This document shows, in pieces, positions 1 through 7,875 of a stretch of 17,500 nucleotides of DNA. The position numbers were made by a program, and so were the translations under genes. The notes under the pieces are model-generated. The model did no database searches, was not told the DNA's origin, and was given only the letters and a program-made list of their open reading frames with translations. This stretch comes from Trachelipus rathkii (Eukaryota > Arthropoda > Malacostraca > Isopoda > Trachelipodidae), in contig JABUQX010103476.1 of the NCBI GenBank assembly GCA_015478945.1, forward strand, positions 1-17,500. The letters run 5' to 3'. How positions within the stretch are numbered: position 1 is the stretch's first letter; every line of letters starts with the position of its first letter.

Positions 1-103
<103 letters not shown>

Positions 104-486
104 AATCATCGGTTGGGAAGTCGAGTAGATGCAGATATTTGAAGTTAGATTCGATCTTGGACAAGGAGTTGGAATCAGTCAGAGTAAAAATCAGAGTCTG
201 AGTTAAAGTCAGAATCAGAGTAAATATCAGAGTCAGAATCAAAGTCAGAGTCAGAATCAGAGTAATAATCAGAGTTAGAACTAAAGTCAGTCACAATCAG
301 AGCCAGAACCAAAGTCAAAGTCATAATCAGAGTACAATTCAATATCAGAGTCAGAATCAGAGAGAACAAAAGTCAGAATCAGAGTAAGAATCAACGTCAG
401 AGTCAGGGTGAGAACCAAAGTCAGAATCAGAGTAAAAATTATAGTCAGAACCAAAGTCAAAGTTAGAATCATAGTCAGAATCAGAA

Positions 487-912
487 TGAGAGTAAAATTC
501 AGAATCAGAATCAAAGTCAGTCAGAATCAGAGTTAGAACTAAAGCCAGAGTCAAAGTCAGAACCAAAGTTAGAGTCAGAAAGAGAATAAGAATCAAAGTC
601 AAAGTCAGTGCCAGATTCAGAGTAAAAATCAGTCAGAATCAGTCATAACCAAAGTCAGAATCAGAGTCAGAACCAAAGCCAAAATCAAAGATAGAATCAG
701 AGTAAATATCAGTCAGCATCAAAGTCAGAGTCAGAACTAAAGACAGAGTCAAAGCCAGAGTCAGATCCAAAGTCAGTCAGAATCAAAGTAAAATTCAGAG
801 TCAGAACCAAAGTCAAAGTCAGAATCAGAGTAAAAATCAGTCAGAATCAAAGTCAGAGTGAGAATAAGAGTTGTAGTCAGAATCAAAGTAAAAATCAGAG
901 TCAGAATCAGAA
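487..912. repeat. higher-order repeat unit 1 (426 bp)
   Basis: First complete higher-order unit, starting at the word TGAGAGTAAAATTCAG. It differs from the later copies by isolated substitutions, for example TCAGAATCAG instead of TCAGAGTCAG just after the start. Landmarks shared with the other units are the GTGCCAGATTCAG and GAGTTGTAGTCAG words (TTGTAG at 871). Confidence 0.9.
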
Positions 913-1350
913 TGAGAGTAAAATTCAGAGTCAGAATCAAAGTCAGTCAGAATCAGAGTTAGAACTAAAGCCAGAGTCAAAGTCAGAACCAAAGTTAGAG
1001 TCAGAAAGAGAATAAGAATCAAAGTCAAAGTCAGTGCCAGATTCAGAGTAAAAATCAGTCAGAATCAGTCATAACCAAAGTCAGAATCAGAGTCAGAACC
1101 AAAGCCAAAATCAAAGATAGAATCAGAGTAAATATCAGTCAGCATCAAAGTCAGAGTCAGAACTAAAGACAGAGTCAAAGCCAGAGTCAGATCCAAAGTC
1201 AGTCAGAATCAAAGTAAAATTCAGAGTCAGAACCAAAGTCAAAGTCAGAATCAGAGTAAAAATCAGTCAGAATCAAAGTCAGAGTGAGAATAAGAGTTGT
1301 AGTCAGAATCAAAGTAAAAATCAGAGTCAGAACCAAAGTCAGAATCAGAA
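913..1350. repeat. higher-order repeat unit 2 (438 bp, 12-bp insertion)
   Basis: Second unit, near-identical to unit 1 but 12 bp longer. The extra bases are two hexamers (AACCAAAGTCAG) at about 1331-1342, near the right end of the unit. Confidence 0.9.
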
Positions 1351-1776
1351 TGAGAGTAAAATTCAGAGTCAGAATCAAAGTCAGTCAGAATCAGAGTTAG
1401 AACTAAAGCCAGAGTCAAAGTCAGAACCAAAGTTAGAGTCAGAAAGAGAATAAGAATCAAAGTCAAAGTCAGTGCCAGATTCAGAGTAAAAATCAGTCAG
1501 AATCAGTCATAACCAAAGTCAGAATCAGAGTCAGAACCAAAGCCAAAATCAAAGATAGAATCAGAGTAAATATCAGTCAGCATCAAAGTCAGAGTCAGAA
1601 CTAAAGACAGAGTCAAAGCCAGAGTCAGATCCAAAGTCAGTCAGAATCAAAGTAAAATTCAGAGTCAGAACCAAAGTCAAAGTCAGAATCAGAGTAAAAA
1701 TCAGTCAGAATCAAAGTCAGAGTGAGAATAAGAGTTGTAGTCAGAATCAAAGTAAAAATCAGAGTCAGAATCAGAA
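1351..1776. repeat. higher-order repeat unit 3 (426 bp)
   Basis: Third unit, starting at the same TGAGAGTAAAATTCAG landmark and lacking the 12-bp insertion. The TTGTAG landmark lies at 1735, 864 bp after the one in unit 1, which is 426 plus 438. Confidence 0.9.
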
Positions 1777-2202
1777 TGAGAGTAAAATTCAGAGTCAGAA
1801 TCAAAGTCAGTCAGAATCAGAGTTAGAACTAAAGCCAGAGTCAAAGTCAGAACCAAAGTTAGAGTCAGAAAGAGAATAAGAATCAAAGTCAAAGTCAGTG
1901 CCAGATTCAGAGTAAAAATCAGTCAGAATCAGTCATAACCAAAGTCAGAATCAGAGTCAGAACCAAAGCCAAAATCAAAGATAGAATCAGAGTAAAAATC
2001 AGTCAGGATCAAAGTCAGAGTCAGAACTAAAGACAGAGTCAAAGCCAGAGTCAGATCCAAAGTCAGTCAGAATCAAAGTAAAATTCAGAGTCAGAACCAA
2101 AGTCAAAGTCAGAATCAGAGTAAAAATCAGTCAGAATCAAAGTCAGAGTGAGAATAAGAGTTGTAGTCAGAATCAAAGTAAAAATCAGAGTCAGAACCAA
2201 AG
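1777..2202. repeat. higher-order repeat unit 4 (about 426 bp, diverging at its right end)
   Basis: Fourth unit. It carries private substitutions near 1991-2010 (TAAAAATCAGTCAGGATC where units 1-3 have TAAATATCAGTCAGCATC). Its right end has the AACCAAAGTCAG variant otherwise seen only at the end of unit 2, then decays into irregular hexamers. This suggests the array edge came from unequal exchange. Confidence 0.85.
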
Positions 2203-2314
2203 TCAGAATCAACGTCAGAGTCAGAATAAGAACCAAAGTCTGAGTCAGAATCAGACTAAAAATGAGTCAGAATCAAAGTCAGAGCAGAAGTCAGAGTCAA
2301 AGTCAGAGTCAGAA

Positions 2315-2904
2315 AGACACCGTAATGCATAACCATGTCAAAGAGCATCTATTTTGGCTCAAACGGCTCGGCCGGACAATTGCCCGAGTGGACATTTGGT
2401 CGAAAATGGAAATAAAATTATGAAACCAAAGTTTTATACATTTATTACCTAACCTAACATAATTCATGTTCAGTCAAATTGTCCGGACACGGACTCAAAC
2501 AGTAGAGAGATATTTTGACCTGGTGAGAGTCTCTGGTTCTTGAGATTGATTTAAATTATGGGGCATGGATTTCCTTCCTACCCTTTCACCCCATTAACAA
2601 ATACATTAGTTAGTCAAAAGGAAATAAATTAACCTTTGACCCAGTCAGTGAACGAACAAATGGCAACAACTTGAAGTAAAACTCATCTACATAATAATTC
2701 ATTTCATAAACCCATTGATGAGCTGCCAAAATTTTAACAAACGGTTCTCTGCTTTTTCAAGAGTTAGCTGCTTGTCCGCTTTCCTGCTTAATCAAATAGC
2801 AAAATAGTTAATTACCGGTTCGCTTTCCTGGACTATTTCTAGCTACCGGTTCCAGTTCACTACTCCTTAAACCCTTCATATTTCCTCTATTGTTAAATTT
2901 TCGA
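2315..2904. other. unique or degenerate-repeat spacer between minisatellite and LINE
   Basis: No ORF or known domain is visible. It holds an inverted ggacaatt-type repeat (2372-2486, listed separately). A loosely duplicated stretch follows: CGCTTTCCTG at 2777-2786 and 2821-2830, and TACCGGTTC at 2813-2821 and 2844-2852. Translation on the minus strand no longer resembles the LINE, so the element has ended by about 2900. Confidence 0.6.
2372..2486. repeat. short inverted repeat with tandem ggacaattg/ggacatttg units
   Basis: CCGGACAATT (2372-2381) is exactly complementary to AATTGTCCGG (2477-2486). The left arm is followed by a second related word, so that GGACAATTGCCCGA and GGACATTTGGTCGA match at 11 of 14 positions. 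This looks like a remnant of a short interspersed repeat that I cannot name. Confidence 0.5.
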
Positions 2905-3640
2905 GTAGATAGGTGAAGAAACTGGGTTTTTATTCACTGAAAACAGATATGTTTTCTTTGACCCAATCACGGATACGAGAAAGATCTGAGATCAATTGTT
3001 CCAGGGCCATTCAGACTCATAGCATTAACGAGCTATTTACCGTTGAGAAAGTCTTTCTTCAAATTGGAATGAATAATGAAGGGTGAAATCTTAGTAATAA
3101 GAATGGATAGGAGACGAATTAAGTGACAGATAGATCATTAATGAAAAGTAGAAAAAGAGTAGGTGATAACCCATGACTCTGAGGAGCACAAACATTGATA
3201 GATTTACAAGAAGAACGAACGGTGGCAGTCTACAACAGCTGCTATAGAACGACCGGAAAGGAAGTCAGAGAAGTAAAGATGCAAAAAAGGGAAGTTTGGA
3301 AATCAGTTTTGTGCCAGACTCTATCGAAAGCTTTTGATATGCTTAGCACAACAGCAAAGGATTCACCGAAATGGCGAAGAGCAGAGGACCAAGAGTCGAT
3401 TAGAGAGAAGGGAATGATCAGCAGGCGAGCGTTCAAGACGGTTACGGAAGTCACACTCGCGATCTGAGGTGAGACTGGAAGATTTGAGATTTTTCCAAAT
3501 CTTCCTGTTAAAGATACATTCGAAAACCTTAAAGATAACAGAGGCTAAAGGAGTAGAACGATTGTTTACCGAGGCAGGGCATAAGTTTAGTAACACATGT
3601 TGTGAAAACCACAGGAGGGATACCGTTAGAATCGTACGCA
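2905..3640 (-). pseudogene. LINE reverse transcriptase domain, inactivated and lacking its C-terminus
   Basis: The RT copies element RNA into DNA at the nicked target. Minus-strand order: NGIPPVV (near 3630), FNRKI (near 3525), SDRECDFR (near 3490), TDSWSS-like and FGESFAVVL (near 3400-3350), then motif A SKAFDRVWH (about 3340-3310). Motif B appears as APQSHGLSPTLF (about 3190-3155), followed by LLFINDL. The catalytic YADD position is wrecked: codons 3099-3088 read Tyr-Tyr-stop-Asp inside an otherwise good PIHSY...LHYS context. KTQFLHLST (near 2920) is the last recognisable piece; thumb and tail are gone. At least three frames are needed to follow the domain. RT identity is strong, and function is impossible as it stands. 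Confidence 0.88.
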
Positions 3641-4280
3641 TTCTTAGTCTTAAGCTCAGAGATAGTAAAAATAAATGTTTTTAGAAGAAATAACAATGTG
3701 AGACATAAATGAATCGGAGGGAGGCGGAGGCGGAGGAGGAAGGAGGAAGAGCCCAGGAATCGTCGAGTAGATTTAGAGGCAATGGTTTGAGAGAAGAATT
3801 TGATTTAGTAGAAAGTAAAAGGTGAGTTGCGCCGTCGGGAAGAAACTAGATGAGGGAAAGAGGAGCAAACAAAGTTAGAGTTGACATTTTTTTTTTGAAA
3901 AATGCCAGAAAGGGCGTGAGGAAGATCAGAAAATCATTGCATTTTCTAAGAAGAAAAATTTGTTTGTGTCAAGGGGAATATATTTTGGACGATTCTGGAA
4001 TGATTCAGAAGTTAGCAGACGAAGGGAATTGCTGAAGGCAGCGAATGGCACGAAAAGAAGAAGAATTAAAGCAACGTTTGTTTGTTTTAGTTGAAGGGAA
4101 ATTACATGCAAGATATACCTTCATGCCAGAGAAAATCACCTCGTTAACGCATTCAGCACATTCCGAGGGACACATCTTACTGAAGCAGTAATCATTCTAA
4201 GAGAAATCAGTGAAGTACGACCAGTTAGCAGCATCGAAGTGACAAAAACGTCTCAGTGCTGAAGGCGGTGGTCGTTTCTG
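3640..4280 (-). pseudogene. LINE linker between endonuclease and RT, frameshifted
   Basis: The minus strand shows patches resembling the linker of Jockey-type polyproteins: NDYCFS, NEVIFSGM, SSFRAI and FLPDGAT, spread over different frames with stops between them. A purine tract on the plus strand (about 3717-3750) corresponds to the Pro/Ser-rich segment before the RT. The linker has no enzymatic role that I can assign; it confirms that endonuclease and RT belong to one element rather than two neighbouring insertions. Confidence 0.65.
3717..3750 (+). repeat. GGCGGA/GGAGGA purine microsatellite inside the LINE
   Basis: Purine-only run of GGAGGC, GGAGGA and GGAAGG words. On the minus strand it falls where Jockey-type elements encode a Pro/Ser stretch, so it may have expanded from that codon run after the element died. 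Confidence 0.8.
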
Positions 4281-4800
4281 CAGAATACTCGAAGAGACAG
4301 AACAAGATATAGAGATAAAAATGTGATAGGAGGAACCCAGAGGAAACAGTTTAACGGTGTAAGGAGAGGATCGGAAGTTAAGAAAAGATCTAAGTTGTGT
4401 TCATCTCCAAAATAATCTGGGATACGGGTAGGAAGTTGCACCAACTGTTCAACATTGTTCTCGATAGAAAAATGGTAGGAATGTTCACCAGCTGCATCGA
4501 GAGAGCTAGAGGAAAGAACGTTGAAATTACCAAAAAAGATGATTCCTAAGTAAGGAAAAGAGAGAATGTGTTCTATTCGCAAGTTAAAATAGTCAAAGAA
4601 TTTAGAAGAGTCAGTAAAATTATGTGAGAAATAGACACAACAATTAAATTTACTTATAAATCAAGAGAACCTTTGCCTTAAAGTACAAATTTCCGAAGAC
4701 TCCAAAGTGGAAACACGAGAACTGACAACATCATTGCACACTTATGCACAACATCCACCTTTGGCTGAAAATTGAGGATAAGTGTCAGCCCTTTCCTTGT
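4280..4800 (-). pseudogene. LINE AP-like endonuclease domain, inactivated
   Basis: In LINEs the endonuclease (EEP superfamily) nicks target DNA to prime reverse transcription. The longest open piece runs 4582-4253 (109 codons) and contains GNFNV, where the family has GDFNV, followed by LVQLPTRIPD and DLFLTSDP. The Asp of GDFN is replaced by Asn (codon 4528-4526). After a frameshift, the C-terminal motif normally reading GSSDHN appears as GSSYHI (Tyr codon 4328-4326, His codon 4325-4323), so the catalytic Asp is lost. The upstream part (GGCC, LESSE) holds in-frame stops at 4744-4742 and 4663-4661. Identity is good from motif order, and activity is excluded by the substitutions. Confidence 0.82.
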
Positions 4801-4951
4801 CTGTAGAGACAACTACAGTCTCTTCTCTTCGAAAAGAAAGTTGTGATTAGCATCAGAGTCGCCGCTTAGGACTAGAGGTTGGGATAAAGAATTACCAACC
4901 CGTTCATCAATAATGGCGTCAAGCCTTTATTCTTCCTTGGTGCAGAGATGG

Positions 4952-5044
4952 TCAGGTAGAGAACCCGACTGATGGTAAGGTTCGCCTTTCTTTGAAAACT
5001 TTATTTTTATTTTTTGATTTAGTCATGAAAATAAATTCCTCCAT
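4952..5044 (-). pseudogene. probable start of LINE ORF2 (30 codons before a stop)
   Basis: An ATG at 5044 on the minus strand opens a short lysine-rich frame (MEEFIF, then KSKNKNK) that stops at 4954-4952. After the stop, the other two frames keep open stretches toward the endonuclease region. I infer the N-terminus of the polyprotein with an early nonsense or frameshift mutation. No homologous domain covers this part, so its assignment rests only on position. Confidence 0.35.
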
Positions 5045-5425
5045 AACTACACCTCAATAAATAACCAAAAATACAATTAAACCAATGATGAATATAGAAA
5101 ATAAAAAGTATTGAAACCGTAACCTCCGTAACCGCACACATCCCACACCAGAACTTAAACCCCACCGTGGGGTGGTCTCGGAAAAGGCTCCCGAAACTCT
5201 GCGTTCAGGCCCAAAGATGACAAAGTAATAGCCATGCACCACATGGAACGTCACCCAGGGCCCAAGATTTATTACCATTTGTTAGACAGTTCCCAACAGT
5301 GGTTAGCCGAGGTTCGGTTCCCTTACAATGTGCGGTCCGGAGAAAGGCGAGAATAGCCGTTTTTATATTTGTACCTTCACCCAACGGGGGGCCGCAAGTG
5401 CCGCAGCTCAATAGCTAACATGATT
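5045..5425 (-). other. GC-rich 5' region of the LINE (probable 5' UTR)
   Basis: A GC-rich island in AT-rich surroundings, directly upstream (minus strand) of the endonuclease region. Two overlapping minus-strand reading frames (5411-5205, 68 codons, and 5278-5054, 74 codons) cross it, but neither shows a recognisable domain. It contains a small hairpin, CCCC-ACCGT-GGGG, at 5160-5172. Position and composition suit a LINE 5' UTR with promoter function, but no conserved promoter element was identified. It could instead be a separate older repeat or a degraded ORF1. Confidence 0.5.
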
Positions 5426-6765
5426 TGGGAGGGAATGGGGATCAAGACTTAAAAGATACAAGTACGTACGTATGGGAAGAAAGGGAACAAAATAAAAATG
5501 GGGAGACAGGGAAGAAAGACAGATAAGAATAAAAAATAACGACGATAACAATAAAATCAATACTAATAGACGGTAATAATGATTACAATAATAACAATGA
5601 CAGGTTCCAGATTTACTCACGATAAAGACGAAAACTACAAACAAACAGGCAATTAACTGATTATTACTAGATTCCCTTTAAGTTATTAAATAATGTCCGC
5701 AATGAAGGCAAAAAGATCTAAAGATCATTAACTGTTTATGTGCAAAAATGTAAGCAAATAATAAAAAATAACTAGAGGGGAAGCACAATTCAAATTGCCC
5801 AAATTTGTTTCCAATGCAAACATTTCTACATAATTTTCAAATTTTTTCAGCATGAACTTCCATAGGTTGCCTCTAACAAGCATTGAAATGCAATATTAAT
5901 GGTGACACAGAAAGCAATTGTAATACAAACGACAAATTCGATTAAAAATAAAGCGAGGAGAATCATCAAAACAGAAATCCAGGATTTCCAAAGAAGAAAC
6001 TTTCGTCTACAGCATGTAGAATCTGCATTTATTTTTCTAATTAAATAAAAAGTATTGATACAATCATATAACACGTATGATTAGGTTAAATACTATTTAT
6101 TCAATAAATCTCAAACATAGATCAGAAACTTTAAAGTCTAGGAAATGCTTGTCATGATATACATCAAATAACATAAAATATAAACATCGTCGAACTATCG
6201 TGATTAACGATTCGGCAGTTTATTTTATGACTAAATAATAAACGATTCACTAGTAAAATCATGATAGTTACAAAGAATCGAGAACATTTTAAGTTTCTGG
6301 AGAACGTTAAAGTTTGTAATTATAAAACTTTGTCAATGCATTTATACTACTATAAAAATAAAAAAATCGATAATTCTTGAAACTATTCGAACCAAATAAA
6401 CTGCGTCGTTATTATTTTGATAATATACAAATCAGTGGTTCTATTTCAAGACACCGGATGTCGGATCTTTGATCAAGATTTCAATTTTATGCGGTTGCTT
6501 TGCACGAACGTTTATTTGAATGAAAATGTCTCTCACACTATGTATAATAAGACTTTGGACGTTTGGGCACTTTAATGTGAATGCGGATGTATATAGCGAC
6601 ACTAATTCAAACCAAGTCTTGATTAAATTTTTTTTTTTACCTAAACCGAAGATTAGTAGAAATGTTTAGCAAATACTTTCTTTAAAATAAGTTTCATTTT
6701 ACATCTACATTACAAATTTTTCTATTGAATCCGAAATTCTATCTCAATCTACTCCATCCACAATA
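5426..6765. other. AT-rich spacer, no gene seen
   Basis: Purine-rich sequence (5426-5520), then an imperfect AAT/AAC trinucleotide stretch (about 5525-5605), then featureless AT-rich DNA. Minus-strand ORFs here (5644-5408, 6074-5847) have biased low-complexity or hydrophobic translations with no recognisable motif. I see no RNA gene or mobile element. Confidence 0.5.
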
Positions 6766-7167
6766 TTGATCATAGGGATTTTTTCATTGAAATTTTTAAA
6801 TTTTAATAAACGCCTTACAAACAACATTCCGAATTCTCTCGAGCCTTTGATTTTTACAGAAACATTGAAACATAATATTTATAAAATTTGTTACATTTAT
6901 GACAAAAAACACCTATGGGAATTAACTATGAAAATGTTTAATTTCAACTTTCTAAAAATAAAATATTTTCGACAATATTCAATGCATATATTAATTGGTT
7001 TTGACAGCGAGGTCAATCTTAGAATCGTTAGGCATAGCAGCACGCATATACCTTGCTTTAAATACCATTTATTATTAGCATTATTAGTCAGTATTATCTA
7101 TTCATCATATTATTCATTCATTTCGTGTAGTTATGCACCACAAGTTTACAATGGTGCTATTTTTTAG
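6766..7167 (+). other. longest open frame in the window, doubtful
   Basis: A 133-codon open stretch begins at a TTG. The first ATG is at 6928, which leaves 80 codons for a conventional eukaryotic start. The product would be rich in Phe, Ile, Asn, Lys and Tyr, as expected of translated AT-rich DNA, with a hydrophobic run (LLLALLVSIIYSSYYSFIS) about 25-30 residues from the end. No family is recognised, and there is no convincing splice or promoter context. It could be a chance ORF, an exon fragment, or the remnant of a membrane protein. The length is more than I would expect by chance at this AT content, so it is listed, but I do not call it a gene. Confidence 0.12.
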
Positions 7168-7182
7168 TTTGGGAGAGAAGGG

Positions 7183-7200
7183 AAAAAAAAAAAAAAAAAG

Positions 7201-7236
<36 letters not shown>
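7183..7236 (+). repeat. poly(A) tract, A17-G-A36
   Basis: Fifty-four bases that are A except for one G at 7200, followed by GCTGCGAAACAGAGGGAGAG. It could be the tail of an old retroposed sequence or a mononucleotide microsatellite. No recognisable SINE or LINE body precedes it. Confidence 0.95.
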
Positions 7237-7239
<3 letters not shown>

Positions 7240-7729
7240 GCGAAACAGAGGGAGAGAAAAAAAAACAGACTATTTTAAATTTTAGAAATTGGAACTAGAG
7301 TCGTAATTTTTCCACTCACATTCTACATTCAACAATTAAAAGATCATTTAACATTATATAATATTACAGATCGATATTCAATTTAAAAATTTTTTTAAGC
7401 ATTCAGTCTTAAATAGGATTTCTCATACGTCTCATCATAATTAAAGAAATTTTGGAATTACATAAAATATATTTTCATCGTATGTTGTGTCTCAATGTCA
7501 CAAGATTGAATTTCTATGCTGGTAAACTTAATTCTAAATCAACAGATGTAATAGTTATAAGGATGCATTTCAACTTCTACATTATGTTGGAAAAATGGCA
7601 GAAACAATCTAGAAAAATTTCTTGTCAGCTGCTACAGAAGCATAAGTAATTGAAAAAACACTAATAGCTTAAAGAACCTTAAATTGGGTAAAATCATTAA
7701 ACTTTAATACTAAAATACATCATTTTTAG
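7237..7729. other. AT-rich spacer, no gene seen
   Basis: Featureless AT-rich DNA. The plus-strand ORF at 7452-7649 (65 codons) has no recognised motif and no coding-like composition. Confidence 0.45.
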
Positions 7730-7875
7730 AAGGTATATAAAGGGGGCGGTAAGGCTCGGATTTCTTTCCGACTTTCGTCACATTCTTCTACTTCTTTTCT
7801 ATTTCCAGTGCATGTTACGCACTTTACCCCCAGTCTTGGGGAAAGAAGATGGGTAATGATGATGATGATGATTTT
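7730..7875 (+). mobile_element. possible 3' end of a 5'-truncated LINE, with (GAT)n tail
   Basis: A plus-strand frame opens after the stop at 7727-7729 and reads through FTPSLGERRWV into a Met run encoded by ATGATGATGATGATG (7855-7871). LINEs often end in short tandem repeats instead of poly(A), and a more GC-rich patch with a sharp GAT tail in AT-rich DNA fits a 5'-truncated insertion. The peptide ending feels familiar from crustacean LINE-derived predicted proteins, but this is memory and not a search. CCCCAGTCTTGGGG (7828-7841) can form a small hairpin. Alternatively it is only a GAT microsatellite next to unique sequence. Confidence 0.4.

Larger units (their letters stand above)
160..2314. 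repeat. hexamer minisatellite (TCAGAR-type), about 2.15 kb
   Basis: The block is built of six-base words such as TCAGAG, TCAGAA, TCAAAG and TAAAAA, with repeated four-base slips (TCAGTCAG) that change the register. Plus-strand composition is extremely poor in T and C relative to A and G. Short minus-strand ORFs in it read as Ser-Asp repeats, or as Leu-Thr repeats when the register slips; these are translations of the repeat and not proteins. The left part (160-486) and right tail (2203-2314) are irregular, while the centre is organised into larger units. The left flank (about 101-160) is unique sequence. Confidence 0.95.
2905..5425 (-). mobile_element. decayed Jockey-like non-LTR retrotransposon, 3'-truncated
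   Basis: Read on the minus strand, the block gives in order a GC-rich leader, an AP-like endonuclease, a linker and a reverse transcriptase. That is the gene order of Jockey/CR1-type LINEs. Homology persists across all three reading frames, with many stops and frameshifts, so the copy is old and inactive. The RT palm is recognisable, but the thumb, C-terminal region and 3' UTR are absent. No target-site duplication was found. The clade is assigned from remembered motif patterns (SKAFDRVWH, DLFLTSDP, LSPTLFLLFINDL), not from a search. The right boundary is set by the end of GC-rich sequence and is approximate. Confidence 0.85.

Noticed and set aside
175..1892. Minus-strand Ser-Asp-rich and Leu-Thr-rich ORFs (63-81 codons)
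   Set aside because: They are direct translations of the hexamer minisatellite, recur once per higher-order unit, and switch character at each four-base slip.
160..2314. CRISPR-like repetitive array
   Set aside because: Repeats are contiguous, without unique spacers of constant length, and the unit is a hexamer.
2448..2458. CCTAACCTAAC, two units of the arthropod telomere repeat
   Set aside because: Two units are too few to indicate a telomere or an internal telomeric array.
3195..4035. Plus-strand ORFs at 3195-3467, 3469-3684 and 3850-4035
   Set aside because: They lie antisense to the LINE endonuclease/RT remnants and have no recognisable domain; they are shadows of the element.
5300..5325. 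GTGGTTAGCCGAGGTTCGGTTCCC, resembling tRNA A-box and B-box words
   Set aside because: The two boxes are only about ten bases apart and no cloverleaf can be drawn; it lies inside the LINE 5' region.
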